From assembly GCF_021347895.1 (NCBI RefSeq), contig NC_067120.1:20321361-20385360 (forward strand): 64,000 bases of DNA. Direction: 5' to 3'. Below the pieces are notes generated by a model that searched no databases, had not been told where the DNA came from, and saw only the letters and a program-made list of their open reading frames with translations. Positions 14,343-37,301 of the stretch are shown here, piece by piece. Numbering within the stretch: position 1 is the first letter of the stretch; each line of letters starts with the position of its first letter. Position numbers and translations under genes: made by a program. Source of the DNA: Acanthochromis polyacanthus (lineage: Eukaryota > Chordata > Actinopteri > Pomacentridae).

Positions 14343-15364
14343 ACTGGAAAAATGGACAAGACTAAGGATTTGGGTGAGTTTGACAAGAACCAAATAGTGA
14401 CAGCTAGATGACTGGGTCGTAGCATCTCCAAAACTGCAGCTCTTGTGGAATGTTCCTGGTCTGCAGTGGTCAGAATCTATCAAAAGTGGTCCGAGGAAAG
14501 AACAGTGGTGAACCAGAGACAGGGTGACGGGTGCTGATGCATGTGAGGAGCAAAGGCTGGCCTGTGTGGTCCGATCCAATAGACGAGCTACTGTTGCTCA
14601 GATTGCTGAAGAAGTTAATGCTGGTTCTGACAGAAAGGTGTCAGAATACACAGAGCATTGAAATTTGATGTGTGTGGGGCTGCAGAATAGTCAGGATGCC
14701 CATGATGACTCCTGTGCACCACTGAAAGCACCAACAATGGGAACATGAGCATCAGAAGTGGACCATGAAGCAATGGAAGACGGTGGCCTGGTCTGATGAA
14801 TCATGTTTTCTTTTGCATCACATGGATGGCTGGGTAGGGTGCGTTCTTACCTGGGGAGCAAATAGCACCAGGATGCATTATGGGAAGAAGACAAGCCAAT
14901 GGAAGCAGCATGATGCTTTGATGAAAGTTCTGCTGGGAAACCTTGTGTCCTGCCATCCATCTGGATGTTACTTTGACACCTACCTAAGCACTGTTGGAGA
15001 CCATGCACACTCTTTCATAGAAACGCTATTCCCTGATGGCTGTGGCCTCTTTCAGCAGGATAATGTGCCATGCCACAAAGCAAAAATGGATTGGAAATGG
15101 CTGGAGGTGTTGACTTTGCCTCCAAATTCCTCGTATCTCAATCCAATCCAGCATCTGTAGGATGTGCTAGCTGGACAAACAAATCAGATCCATGCAGACC
15201 CCACCTCGTAACTTACAAAACGTAAAGGATCTGCTGCTGACATCTTAGCGCCAGATACCACAGCACACCTTCAGGGGTCTAGTAGAGACAATGCCTCAAT
15301 GAGTCAGGGCTGTTTTGGCAGCAAAAGAGGGACCAACACAATATTAGGGAGGTGGTCATAGTAA

Positions 15365-15365
<1 letters not shown>
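14343..15365 (+). pseudogene. Decayed Tc1-like (Tc1/mariner) transposase
   Basis: Plus-strand fragments match the common fish Tc1-like transposase. Near 14352-14500 is a helix-turn-helix part (MDKTKDLGEFDKNQ, then an in-frame stop after VTAR, SISKTAALVECS). A catalytic part lies at 14765-15160, with VAWSDESCFLLHH, LFQQDNVPCHKA and LPPNSSYLNPIQHL. The second and third acidic motifs (FQQDN, then NPI(E/Q)HL) are recognisable, but the Glu of the last motif is Gln here. Stops and frameshifts separate the pieces. The 3' end 'aatattagggaggtggtcata' matches the usual end of this family; the 5' inverted repeat was not found. Confidence 0.85.

Positions 15366-15400
<35 letters not shown>
15366..15400. 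repeat. (CT)n(TA)n compound microsatellite
   Basis: A run of CT dinucleotides followed by TA dinucleotides, immediately after the Tc1-like remnant. Confidence 0.9.
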
Positions 15401-15401
<1 letters not shown>

Positions 15402-15409
15402 GTACACAC

Positions 15410-15690
15410 ACGTCTGGTTCTTATATCCCTGTGGGGACTTACCATTGACTCCCATTCATACCTAACCCCTAACCCTAACCAACACCAAAACAATGCCTAA
15501 CCCTAAAGAAACTTTTTTGCACTTTTACTTTTTTCAGTAACAACAACATGGCCAAGAAAACACTGTTTCCCGGGACCTCATTTTTGGTCCCCACCATGAC
15601 ACGAGTCCCCACCAAGATAGCGTGGAGTCAGGTCAAAGTCCCCACCGGTATAGATAAACACATACACACACACACACACACACACAATGC
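15410..15690. repeat. Dispersed 'gtggggac ... gtccccac' repeat ending in (CA)n
   Basis: CCCTGTGGGGACTTACCATT near the left end, CCTAACCCTAACC in the middle, and repeated GTCCCCACC near the right end are hallmarks of a high-copy teleost element with palindromic GGGGAC/GTCCCC ends. A (CA)n run closes it at 15663-15687. Not coding. Confidence 0.55.
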
Positions 15691-16845
15691 ATTACATCAA
15701 TCATAAAAACAAGTAAACAAATATCTTAAAAATCTGTCAAAAACTTTGTAAAAAAAAGAAAGAAGAAAGTTTTGTTCTTTATTGGGCAAAAAACAAATTG
15801 GAGCAACTCAAGTCCTTTGACAGTCTCTGTTATTGAGTTCCAAATATTTTCTAACTGTTTCCAGAGACTTGCTTTGGATAAAACTTCTGTGTGATCTACT
15901 TTTCTTTATCCTAAAAAAAAAAAAAAAAGAACAGAGAACAAAGGGTAGACGAGTGAGAATTTATTTCAAGAACATATGTACATGTTACAAAAACAGAAAA
16001 CTTTTTTGTGTTAGGGATTACAAGAACAGAAGGATGAGGAATACTTGTCAAAACAGTTAACGATGATGAGACTTGTGAGAATGACAGCAAAAGAAATATT
16101 AACAGAACACATGAGAATCCAAAGAACAGGACAATGATTGCTCTAATGCTACAGGCAGGGTTGGCAGCACTGATCAACAGTTCAAAATACTGGATCAATT
16201 CTAACCTCACTGATTAGGAGTTAGCTCACTAGTTTTGGTGCTTCAAACTAATTGAATGATTTTCCTCAAATGGCATTATCCATTTTTCCATCTGTCTAGA
16301 AAAATAAAAACCTGGCATTAAATGGACTCCTGCTACGAGAAAATAATAAAGACGAGCCGATGACCTTCAGAACGATCCATCCCAAAACTGACCAACCCTG
16401 ATACACACAAAACATCAATAGCAGCAGGTTTCTTCTCTTTTAAAACAATGTGGCAAGTTCCACATGTTGCCTCCAAAGTGCTCCATTACAGACACAGAAA
16501 TCGTCAGTTCTCAGACCCTCTGGTACCCAGCATCAGGCATTTGACAGGCAGTAAGGTGCGCACGGCTACGGCAAGTACATTCACACTGAAGAGAGCTTCA
16601 CTGCGGCTTCGATCCGCTGCTACCAGGCTTCGGCTTTGTCAAGGGAAGTGCAAGGACAGAGACAGAGAGAGAGCCTGGCGTCTATGCAAGCTTAAGGAAC
16701 AACTGAATGGAAAAGGTAAAGTGACTACCTTTAAGGAATGAGTTTGTATTCCAAGGAGAAAGCCCGTTGGTAAAAGGGCTGAACTATATTGGCAATGAGA
16801 GTCAAGTGAGATGAGTTCCATTTCGGTGTGGCAACAGTTTACAGC

Positions 16846-16851
16846 TTTATT
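16846..16851 (-). terminator. wee1 polyadenylation signal (AATAAA on minus)
   Basis: TTTATT on the plus strand reads AATAAA on the minus strand, 139 nt beyond the wee1 stop codon. This implies a short 3' UTR with cleavage near 16825. Confidence 0.6.
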
Positions 16852-16989
16852 GGGCAGAAGAGCCCAACACCACAGATGACGGTGTTCTCCTTCTAAAGAA
16901 AAGCTAAAGAGACCATTTCAACTGAACAGGTCTGATTAAAAGGTCCGTGAGCCTTTGTGTTTCACTTCCTGTGGAGGCAGAGTAAAGTC

Positions 16990-19900
16990 TCAGTAGATTG
17001 TGAGGCTGACCGAGCGATTCATCTTCTTTCCAATGAGCCTTGATGTTCTGGGATTGGACTGAACTGTGGAGCGGGTCAGGATCCTGTCGGTGGACAAAAC
17101 CTTCTCCTCTGCTGCTGCTCTGGCCAGCTGGGCCTTCTTCAGCTCTCTGAGGAAGATAAAGTAGAGAAGTTAATAATTAATGAGACCAGACAATTCAGGA
17201 TGGTTTTTGTGCTAAAATAAACTCTCAAAACTGTCAACAGACATCTTTCCTGCTACTATTCAGACTTTCCTAAACAGACGGGCTCATCAAAACACAGATG
17301 ATCGAACAAGATTTTGAGCTGCACTCACTTTTGAAGCAGGGCGTTTTTGAACTTCTCTGCATTAAGCTCAACTCTGAGCTGGTCTGCGCTCATTCTGGCA
17401 GCAGTCAGAAGCACCGGGTGTTTGATGAGGTCCGAGGTTGATGGTCGTCTGGTTGGTTCAGGGTGGATCATCAGCTGGAAAAACACAAAAAAAAGAATGA
17501 ATAAGAAAAAGAGAATATTGGGGTATCACGATATACAACAAAGCACAAAGTTATCAGTCAATAAAACAGGATGATAAATGCTATTTTCATTATTATTATT
17601 ATTACTACAGTATGCTGTTCTTTATTCAATTTTTGCTTGGAAAATAAAATGCAAGAAAAGGTGAAATAAAACTCAAAAAGCTAAAGTCCTTACTCAGCAG
17701 TCATTTAGCTTACTAAAAGACAAGACTCAGACAATCCAGAAAAATGGTAAGAGTTGTGTGCATGACTAAGAATATATAGTAAGCAGGTGAACCATGTATA
17801 GGGGCTGGTCTCTGACGCAGCGGCCCGGGTTCGATTCCCGCTCGTGGCCCTTTGCTGCATGTCTTTCCCCAATCCTTCTCCCTATTTCCTGTCTCTCTCT
17901 ATCAAATAAAGCTGAAAAATGACAAAAAAAACCCCAAGAATATATAGTAGAAGATCCTTTGAACAAGAGACATTTTAAAAAAATTTAAGCATTCATCCAA
18001 ACTCATCTAATTCATTCAGAAAATTCTTTGCCAGGGTCTGACAGAGGGAAAAAAGCAAGTGTCTTACAAAAACTCACTGTACATTGTCATATTTATATTT
18101 GGGGGGGGGGGCATGGCTCAGTGAGCAGAGTGGCCGTCTTGTAACTGGAAGATTGCTGGTTCGATCCTCGGCCTGTCAAGCTCATGTCGAGGTGTCCCTG
18201 AGCAAGACACCGAACCCCTAATTGCTCCTGATGGGTCGTGGCGCCTTCCGCCATCAGTGTGTGAATGTGTGTGTGAATGGGTGAATGTGACGTATCATGT
18301 AAAGCGCTTTGGATAAAAGTGCTATATAAATACAACCATTTACCATTTTTTTTAAAAACTACACTGCTCAAAATAATTAAAGGAACACTTTGAAAATACA
18401 TCATATTTCAATACGGGGAAAAAACAAACTTGATATTAGCATTGATATGGACTGGATAATGTGTTAGGAATGAAAAGTGCCACATTGTTTGATGGGAATG
18501 AAAATTATCAACCCCCCACGAGGGCTAAATTCAAGACACCCCGAAATCAAAGTGAAAAGCTGATGTGGCAGGCTAGTCCATCTTTCTGAAATTCCTGTGC
18601 AGCAACTCAAAATGGTATTCAGTAGTTTGTATGGCCTCCATGTGCTTTTATGCATGAATGACGATGCCGGGACAAGCTCTGAATGAGACGACAGATGGTA
18701 TATAGGGGTATCTCCTCCCAGAATTGGATCAGGGCATCGCTGAGCTCCTGGACAGTCTGAGGAGCAACCTGATGGTGTCGGATGGCACAAAACATAATGT
18801 TCCAAAGGTGTTCTATTGGATTCAGGTCAGGTGACCATGGGGGCCAGCTAATGGTATCAGTTCCTTCATCCTCCAGGAACTGCATGAGTTCTCTTACCAC
18901 ATAAGACTGGGCATTGTCGTGCACCAGAAGGAATCCAGGACCACTGCAACAATGTAGGGTCTGACAATGGGTCAAAGGATTTCATCCTGATACCTAATGA
19001 CATTCAGAATGCATTGTCCAGCCTGCAGAGGTCTGTGCGTCCCTCCATGGATATGCCTCCCCACACAGTCACTGACCCACCACCAAACCGGTCATGCTGA
19101 ACAATGTTACAGGCAGCATAACGTTCTCCACGGCTTCTCCAGACCCTTTCACGTCTGTCACATGCGCTCAGGGTGAACCTGCTCTCATCTGTGAAAAGCA
19201 CAGGGCACCAGTGGTGGACTTGCAAATTCCTGTGTTCTATGGCAAATGCCAGCCGAGCTCCACGGTGTCAGTCAGCGAGCACAGCGGGCACTAGAGGACG
19301 CTGGGCCCTCAGACCACACTCATTACATCTCTTTCTGATTGTTTGATCAGATACATTTGCACCAGTGGTCTGCTGGAGGTCATTTTGTAGAGCTATTGCA
19401 GTGCTCATCCTGTTCCTCCTTGCACAAAGGAGCAGATACCTGTCCTGCTGATCGGTTGAGGACCTTCGACAGCCCTGTCAAGTTCTCCCAGACTAATTGC
19501 CTGTCTCCTGGAATCTCCTCCATGCGTTTGAGAATGTGCTGGGTGACACAACAAACCTTCTGGCAATGGCACGCATTGATGTGCAATCCTGGAGGAGTTG
19601 GACTGTCTGTGGAACCTCTGTAGGGTCCAGGTATCGCCTCATGCTACCAGAAGTGACACTTACCCTAGCTAAATGCAAAACTAGTGAAAAACAATCAGAA
19701 AACATTAGGAAGGAAAAAAATATCAGTGTCCTTCAACTGTAAACTCATTCCTGTTTTGCGGGTTGTCTCATTGTTACCCCTCTAGTGCACCTGTTGTTAA
19801 TTTCATGAACACCAAAGCAGCTGAAACTGACTAAAAAGCCCCTCAGTTACTTACTTGACCAGATCAGTATCCCACATGTTTCACTGATTTGATGCAATAC

Positions 19901-22900
19901 TTAGATTAAAAAGTGTTCCTTTCATTTTTTTGAGCAGTGTATATACAGGAAAAGCTTTGCTGACAGTTACCTTAAGAAGACTGAGGAACTCTGGAGAAAG
20001 CAGTTGAGGAATAGCTGGGAGTTTGCCCTGTCTGATCTCATGCCACTTGTCTCCATTAGTGGGCAGAGGTTCGGCCCCAGAGGCACTGACAACAGTTAGG
20101 GCCAAAGCAAAGATGTCTGCCTTTGTCAAGTTAGTGTACTCCTAAAGAGAACATCAGAACAACAAGGAAAGATTAAAGACTGTTTGAAGCTGTATGGATT
20201 CAGAAGTAAAAGCCGTTTATTTTAGGAAGGGTTACAAACCTCTTGTAAAACTTCATTAGCCAGATATCTGCTGTCACCCTCCTCCACCTGTGGATTGTTC
20301 ACTCTTGTCACATGACCGAGATCACCTGAAGAGGAAACACCAAGAGTACAGATTATGAATGTGAGGATGAACGTAAGGAACATAAAATGGATAAATGATT
20401 AGATTACAGGGTGTTGCCATACAACTGTGGAAGCAACTTACCGATTTTGTATACGACACTAGTTGTCAGTCCATCGTCCTCGTCGCATTCATCACAGCTC
20501 GCAACAGATTTCCGGGAAATAAAGATGTTGCCTGTTCAACACATTATTAAAATGGTAAAAATATTTTTCCTGAAGTAGCAATATCCAAAATGCTACAATG
20601 ATGCATGACCGAAGCTGATTAAATGAGTTTGGCTCCTGCCTTTAAAAAAAAACAATGTATTGCTACAAATTCACACAACAAGTACTCACTGGGCTTGATG
20701 TCCATGTGCACCAGAGAGGTCGAGTGGATGTACTTGAGTCCTCGTGTGACTTGCAGCAGCAGATCTTTCAGCTCCAGCTCCGACAGGTAGCTGAGCCGCC
20801 TGTAGTTCTCCGTGATGACGTCCGACAGCGTGCCGCCGTTGCAGTACTCGTTCTGGATGAGCATGTGGTCGTCCTCGGCCCAGGCTGAGTAGTAGCGCAC
20901 CACGTGGGGATGTTGGCCCAGCACAGCGTGGGCGTACACCTCCCGTAAGGCATTTTGCCTGTGAAGGCAGGAAACAGACCGTTTTAATTAAGACATGTCT
21001 GAGACAGGCTTTGGAGTTGGTTTTGTATGTCGTAGAGACCCCTCAAGCCTTGGTAAACAACTCTTATCCTGTCTGTTCAGACATTGAAGGAATACTATAA
21101 GGGACTTTGGATGCCTAACAGGATAATATTAAGTTCTAACCAAAAGCATCATGTACAAACTTGAAATATGTGCCTTTAGTACAAACACAATAGTAGTATT
21201 AAGTTTGAATTATAGTTCTTTTTCAATGTTACATGTCCTTTAAGACAGTTAACAAAATATTATGATACTTATCAAGTGTTGGATATCAATATTCAAGTAT
21301 CAATCTAATCTACAGAAATGCATAATTTTATCAATTAAATCCAAATCGAATTTACTTACTCGTCTACTGAACCTGCTAGAGGTTTCTTTGATCTCTTGAT
21401 GGCGTAGATGCAGCCGTCCAGTCTTTTCACACACTTGAACACAGCACCAAACTCCCCGCAGCCTATTTTCTCCAGCTCAAGGAACTCTGAGGCGTAGCGG
21501 GACATCATGTTGCTTTCCATCATGGTGATCCTCTGAGGGCAGAAGAGTTTCAAGCCAAAGTTAATACAAACACATACTTTAAATCCACTTCTCTAAGAAC
21601 TTGAAACTTGTTGTCCAGATTCTTCCCAAGTACCATTTAGCATAACAATTTACACCAACAGGTTTTCTCAGCAAACACTTCCCAGTTCATTTACATAAGA
21701 AATGAAGCTGAACAGTAAATCAGGCTTCTCCACTTTGTATTTGCAGTTACAATTACTATTGTGCAACGTATTTACTTGTCCTATTTGCTGTAATCTGTGA
21801 TGCAATTTAATCTAATTATTTGGCTTTACAGTATATTTATACAAAAACCTCTTTAGTCTTTTTACTACTTAAAGTTTAAAATGTACCCTCCTGTTATATT
21901 TCTGACTGCAACTGTATGAACACATGTAAATAATGTAAATACAAGCGCATGTAATCACCTTAGATGGTGGAAGGACTTCTTCCTCTCCTTCACCGTCACT
22001 TGGCTCCATATCTTCTCCACAAGAGCTGAGAGATCAAAGACAATAGAGGGTGTTTGTTAGCATTCTGTACAGCAGGGGGCAGCACCGGGGGATTCACAAG
22101 CACATGGCAGAGTTCACCAGTAACCAAGAGGTCTTGGTTCCCAGCCAAACCCCCTGGTCTTGGTCAACGGCTCTAACGTATCAGGTTACTGTAACAAAAG
22201 AATTGGTCTGCAGGCCAGATAACAGGTACAAATGTTTCACACTGCTCTGCAATTAAAATTACTGTAATGAAACCTGAGGTGGGGATCAGTATCCAAAATA
22301 CTGAATGCTTCTCAGGTGGTAACATTTTGGGAGGAATTTTAGAAGTAAACACACTCAAAAGGCATATATTTCTAACAGACAGAAAACGTGAGAAACATAC
22401 TCATTCCAGTGAGCCCTCTTCCTGTTGTTTCTCTGCTGTGTGGCCGACTGGATGAGGAGGGAGTCAGGAGTGAAGGGGTTAAAGTTGACCAGCGGGGTCT
22501 GCTGCCTCCTGCCACTGTCTACGATTGACTTTGCTGAGGGCTCCACATTTTTGAACAGCGCAACTCTCCTGCTGGAGGATCCAGGGCCGGAGCCTCTGGC
22601 TCTGGACAGCAAACTCTGCAAAAGACAGATTTAGAGCTTTGTTGTTTACCGACAACAGCAGCAGGAACAGAGACAGAGAAAACTACTAAAGATCGAATAT
22701 AGTTGAGCAACAGAAATATTTTAAAGAAGCCAACAACAATATGTAGTGAGGGTAGTTCTAAGATAAAGATTTGTCTCAATGCTAAAACTGTAATGCTGTG
22801 TAATGCAGTAATCCTTGATAAAGACATGCCTAGACATAAAACTCCAGGTCCTCAAATCATCTGGCTGACTAACTGCAGTTGGAACATTATGCAATCAGTA

Positions 22901-23755
22901 CAGTGGTACACTAAGTGGGTCACTGGGTTGTTAACTGACACAGCAAAGACAGCATCTCCAAGAATTCAAAAAAATTGAATAAATTTGTTTGTTTCAAGGA
23001 TGGGTGGGGGCTTCTTATCCACGATTTTCTTTGCAGTTGAACACCTGACATCTGACCAGATAGTCATATCAATGTTTTATTGGTGCAAAGTTAACCTGAG
23101 ATATTTGCACTCAAAATGTTCTGTTAAGGCGTTTTTGCAAGTGCACAGAATCTGATGCTTAAAGTCTCTGCAGTGATCATTGCAAACACGACGCATTTTA
23201 ATGCATCAACTGATCATAAACAAATGCTTGTGCAAAAATGATTCCTTAATTTGTCAAAATACTAACCTTTGGTGTGTGCGGCGTGTCAAAAAGCCTGAGT
23301 TTTCTGAAGGTTTTGTGCGGAGGTGTGTCGGGGCAGTCTGGGATCGGAGAACTGGATCCTTCCCCGTCGTCCTGGACGTAGGAGCGCTCCGGTGATCCTC
23401 TGTAGAGTCGAGGGCTTTTCCTCGGTGATGGTGAGCAGTTAGCAAAGATAACACTGGTCGGTGACCGCAGATTAGATGGGGATCCAAAACCCTCCTCGTC
23501 CCAAAGCTCCACATCGTCGTCCCCGCCGGACTGGTTCAGGGGGCTGCTGCTGCCTTCCAGCCGTTTGTCCGCGGTGTGCCGTCGCACTGGCATCGGGGAG
23601 TCCATCTCCGTGAAGCCTGACTCTCCCCCGGTGCTGTTGTTAACGTCCTCAATGGGGTCGTCTTCCCCATCGCTGGATGTGAACTGTAATTTCTGACGAA
23701 TTGGCCGCGTTTTGGGGGAAGGGGATCCGTGTCGATGGCGACTGTAGGTCGACAT
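16990..23755 (-). CDS. wee1: Wee1-like protein kinase (G2/M checkpoint kinase)
   Basis: Ten exons in order: 23267-23755, 22401-22615, 21959-22025, 21360-21532, 20690-20958, 20442-20531, 20240-20325, 19971-20141, 17329-17474, 16990-17146. They sum to 1863 nt, 620 aa (human is about 646). WEE1 is a nuclear kinase that phosphorylates the inhibitory tyrosine of CDK1 and delays mitosis. Exon 1 encodes a disordered Ser/Pro-rich N-terminus ending in the conserved [13 protein letters not shown] (151-163), which includes an RxL-type cyclin-docking-like motif. The kinase domain starts near residue 270: glycine loop GCGEFG (281-286), Lys303 in YAIKRSKK, catalytic HMDIKPSN with Asp401, then the WEE1-typical DLG (436-438) instead of DFG, and the EGD motif. 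The protein ends in the conserved [16 protein letters not shown]. Every splice phase joins correctly and no frameshift is seen. Intron 8 (17475-19970) carries three mobile elements. Confidence 0.98.
17782..17935 (+). mobile_element. tRNA-derived SINE with 14-bp target-site duplication, in wee1 intron 8
   Basis: The 154-bp body contains a tRNA B-box-like GGTTCGATTCC (17828-17838), a pyrimidine-rich middle and an A-rich tail. It is bounded by the direct repeat AAGAATATATAGTA at 17768-17781 and 17936-17949. A perfect flanking duplication of this length is diagnostic of LINE-mediated retroposition. The element lies antisense to wee1. Confidence 0.88.
18108..18345 (+). mobile_element. tRNA-derived SINE in wee1 intron 8
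   Basis: An A-box-like TGGCTCAGTGAGCAGAG and B-box-like GGTTCGATCCT (18158-18168) are followed by the teleost SINE body GGTGTCCCTGAGCAAGACAC and the tail AAAGCGCTTTGGATAAAAG...GCTATATAAAT. A related copy lies at 40441-40665. Target duplications were not resolved. Confidence 0.8.
18362..19939 (-). mobile_element. Near full-length Tc1-like transposon in wee1 intron 8
   Basis: The 1578-bp element has inverted ends CACTGCTCAAAA ... TTTTTTGAGCAGTG and a TA duplication at 18360-18361 and 19940-19941. Minus-strand transposase pieces are recognisable: a DNA-binding part near 19500-19640 ([20 protein letters not shown]), a middle part near 19004-19225 ([21 protein letters not shown]), and a C-terminal part near 18630-18925 ([23 protein letters not shown]). 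The DDE residues of the three motifs are present in pieces, but they lie in different frames separated by stops, so no active protein is encoded. It is transcribed with wee1 in the same orientation. Confidence 0.93.
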
Positions 23756-24230
23756 TTTCAGGATTTAAACCCCGGCTTCGTCGACGGGGGGGAAAAAAAT
23801 CACGCGGTTGGTCCCCTACTACTGATACAGTGGCGTTTCTCGCAAAATTATTCAATTTACAACTACCTTGAAGTAAAGGTATAGAACAAAAAACTATCGT
23901 TAAGTACACTCAATCTCCGTTAACATCCTACAAAAGTTAACTTGTTTGCTAACTCCTACACGCCCATCCAGCGCTGAGGAATGGCCCCGGACTAGCTTGT
24001 ATTCACCGTGAGAATAACGTCTGTAGTTGGTCTGAAACTACAAACAAACATTAGCTGTACCTCGTCCGGTCCGGTTTCCGTCTCCGTCCCTCCCGTTTCG
24101 ATGTCTCACCGGCAGATAAACACGTCTCGCCACAATAAAACCTGAGTAATGTTTACAAAAAGTTTGAATGAGTCAAGAACTGGTTGCTTCCTATCACGCG
24201 CGTGGCAAAGCACTTCCCGCGACCGTTGAT

Positions 24231-24346
24231 CACGTGTCGGTGAGCAGCCAGTCAGAGCGCGCTTAGGATTTTTGAAAGATGGGCGTTCCACAGTGGATCC
24301 AGGAGACGTTACGTCATCCACTGCAGTGAAACGATGTGGCGCGAAC
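24231..24346 (-). promoter_or_regulatory. wee1 upstream region with E-box, CRE-like and E2F-like sites
   Basis: GC-rich sequence 480-590 bp upstream of the start codon contains a CACGTG E-box (24231-24236), TTACGTCA (24309-24316, CRE/ATF-like) and TGGCGCGAAC (24337-24346), which matches the core of an E2F site. E2F control would suit a cell-cycle kinase. The transcription start was not identifiable, so this is a motif-based inference. Confidence 0.4.
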
Positions 24347-24379
24347 GACGCTGAAGTCACAGTATAAAACTAACCTGAG

Positions 24380-25357
24380 ACAAAGCGTCCTTTATTAGCG
24401 CGGCAGGATCAGAGGCCCAGATAAGAAAGATCAAAGCAAAAACAGAATATAAACGCCGCTCAGTTAGCTTTAAATCATGGCACGAACCGCAGTTTCAAAA
24501 CCATTTTTTAGAAGTTAACATTCACCTTAAACATTTTTATTTGAATGAAGTAACTTTGATGAGTAAAAGTTGCAAATACAGTTATATAGTAGTGTTTTTT
24601 GCGGATGCATCCAAGTATAACTGTGATTTTGTAGATTTTCTTGAATTAGTTTCAAGTGATGTGCATTGTTATTTTACCTGCTGCACTTATATAAGGTAAT
24701 TACATATTTTATGTAAAATCTTAGTTTAAGATTAGAGTCACTATAGGTGTTATATAAATCTAGTTAAGTAAAAACGTACATCGGCCTTGTAAAAGCTGAA
24801 AGCTTTAAGCATATGAGACTTAAAGTCAAGTTGTACAATGGTTGCACAAATGTAGGTCTAGGGGGGCTTTAAAAAAACAGTACACTTTACAAGCCAGTGT
24901 GGATAATTCACAATTACATAATCTCCTAAGTTTATGTAGTATCTTATCAGGTGCTTTGATAAGACTGATAACTGAAGGCACACATCCAGATCTGCTGTAT
25001 ATCATTTCATGTGAAGTTTCACTGAAGTACCGTCTGCTTTATGCTCATCTACTGTATAGGCTTTAACTGTTCTGCAGTTTTATAATCATGTCTGTCATTC
25101 CTAGTTGTGTTATACAGTTATTTTTGCCTCAAAAACCTTCTATTACAAATTCTTCACAACTTAGTATTACTAATCAGCAGAAATGTAATTTTGTTACATA
25201 ACCTGAGTAAATGTACAACACATATTGTATATTTCACATTCCTTACCTGTAAGTCCTGTGCATATTTTTAGCTTTAGTGCTGAGCAAAGGTAAAGGCAGA
25301 AGTATAACAAGCGTTCAAGTGTTAAAAAAAATATGTCAAATAATCACACAATATTTT
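24380..25357. other. Intergenic sequence between wee1 and znf143
   Basis: AT-rich, with no open frame showing a recognisable domain on either strand and no obvious repeat. The genes on both sides read leftward, so this is upstream sequence of wee1 and downstream sequence of znf143. Confidence 0.6.
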
Positions 25358-25363
25358 TTTTAT
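25358..25363 (-). terminator. Candidate znf143 polyadenylation signal
   Basis: TTTATT on plus reads AATAAA on minus, about 255 nt beyond the znf143 stop codon. Other A/T-rich variants lie nearby, so the choice is provisional. Confidence 0.4.
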
Positions 25364-25616
25364 TAGAAATAGCATTAGCTGTACACTGCACTGTGCACTG
25401 TGCATCATAAACATTAGAAAGCATTTTTTCCCCTCTCTCATTTTTTAGTTGAGGGACAAAATAGCATAGCAGAACTCCAGTTATCAAAATCCTATGTACA
25501 CATAAAAGCTAAGTTCTTTTGTGGAAAAAAACATGGAGGAAGACTCATGATTTCTCCCATTTATATAGTCCATTTGAACTGGTCTTGATCCTAAATCATT
25601 GTCCATAACGAGTCCA

Positions 25617-37301
<11,685 letters not shown>

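Larger units (their letters stand above)
13928..16825. other. Intergenic region between swap70-like gene and wee1
   Basis: Contains the swap70-like 5' UTR and promoter (GC-rich near 13930-14110), then a minisatellite, a decayed Tc1-like element, a (CT)n(TA)n microsatellite and a dispersed repeat, each listed separately. From about 15690 to the wee1 polyadenylation region I see no gene; the frame at 16448-16741 has no recognisable domain. Confidence 0.6.

Noticed and set aside
16448..16741. 97-codon plus-strand open frame before wee1
   Set aside because: Arg-rich composition without domain or partner exon; lies next to the wee1 3' end and is probably chance.
18108..18180. tRNA gene (A and B boxes present)
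   Set aside because: The boxes belong to a SINE head; no cloverleaf with acceptor stem can be drawn. The same applies to the matches near 17828, 39660 and 40490.
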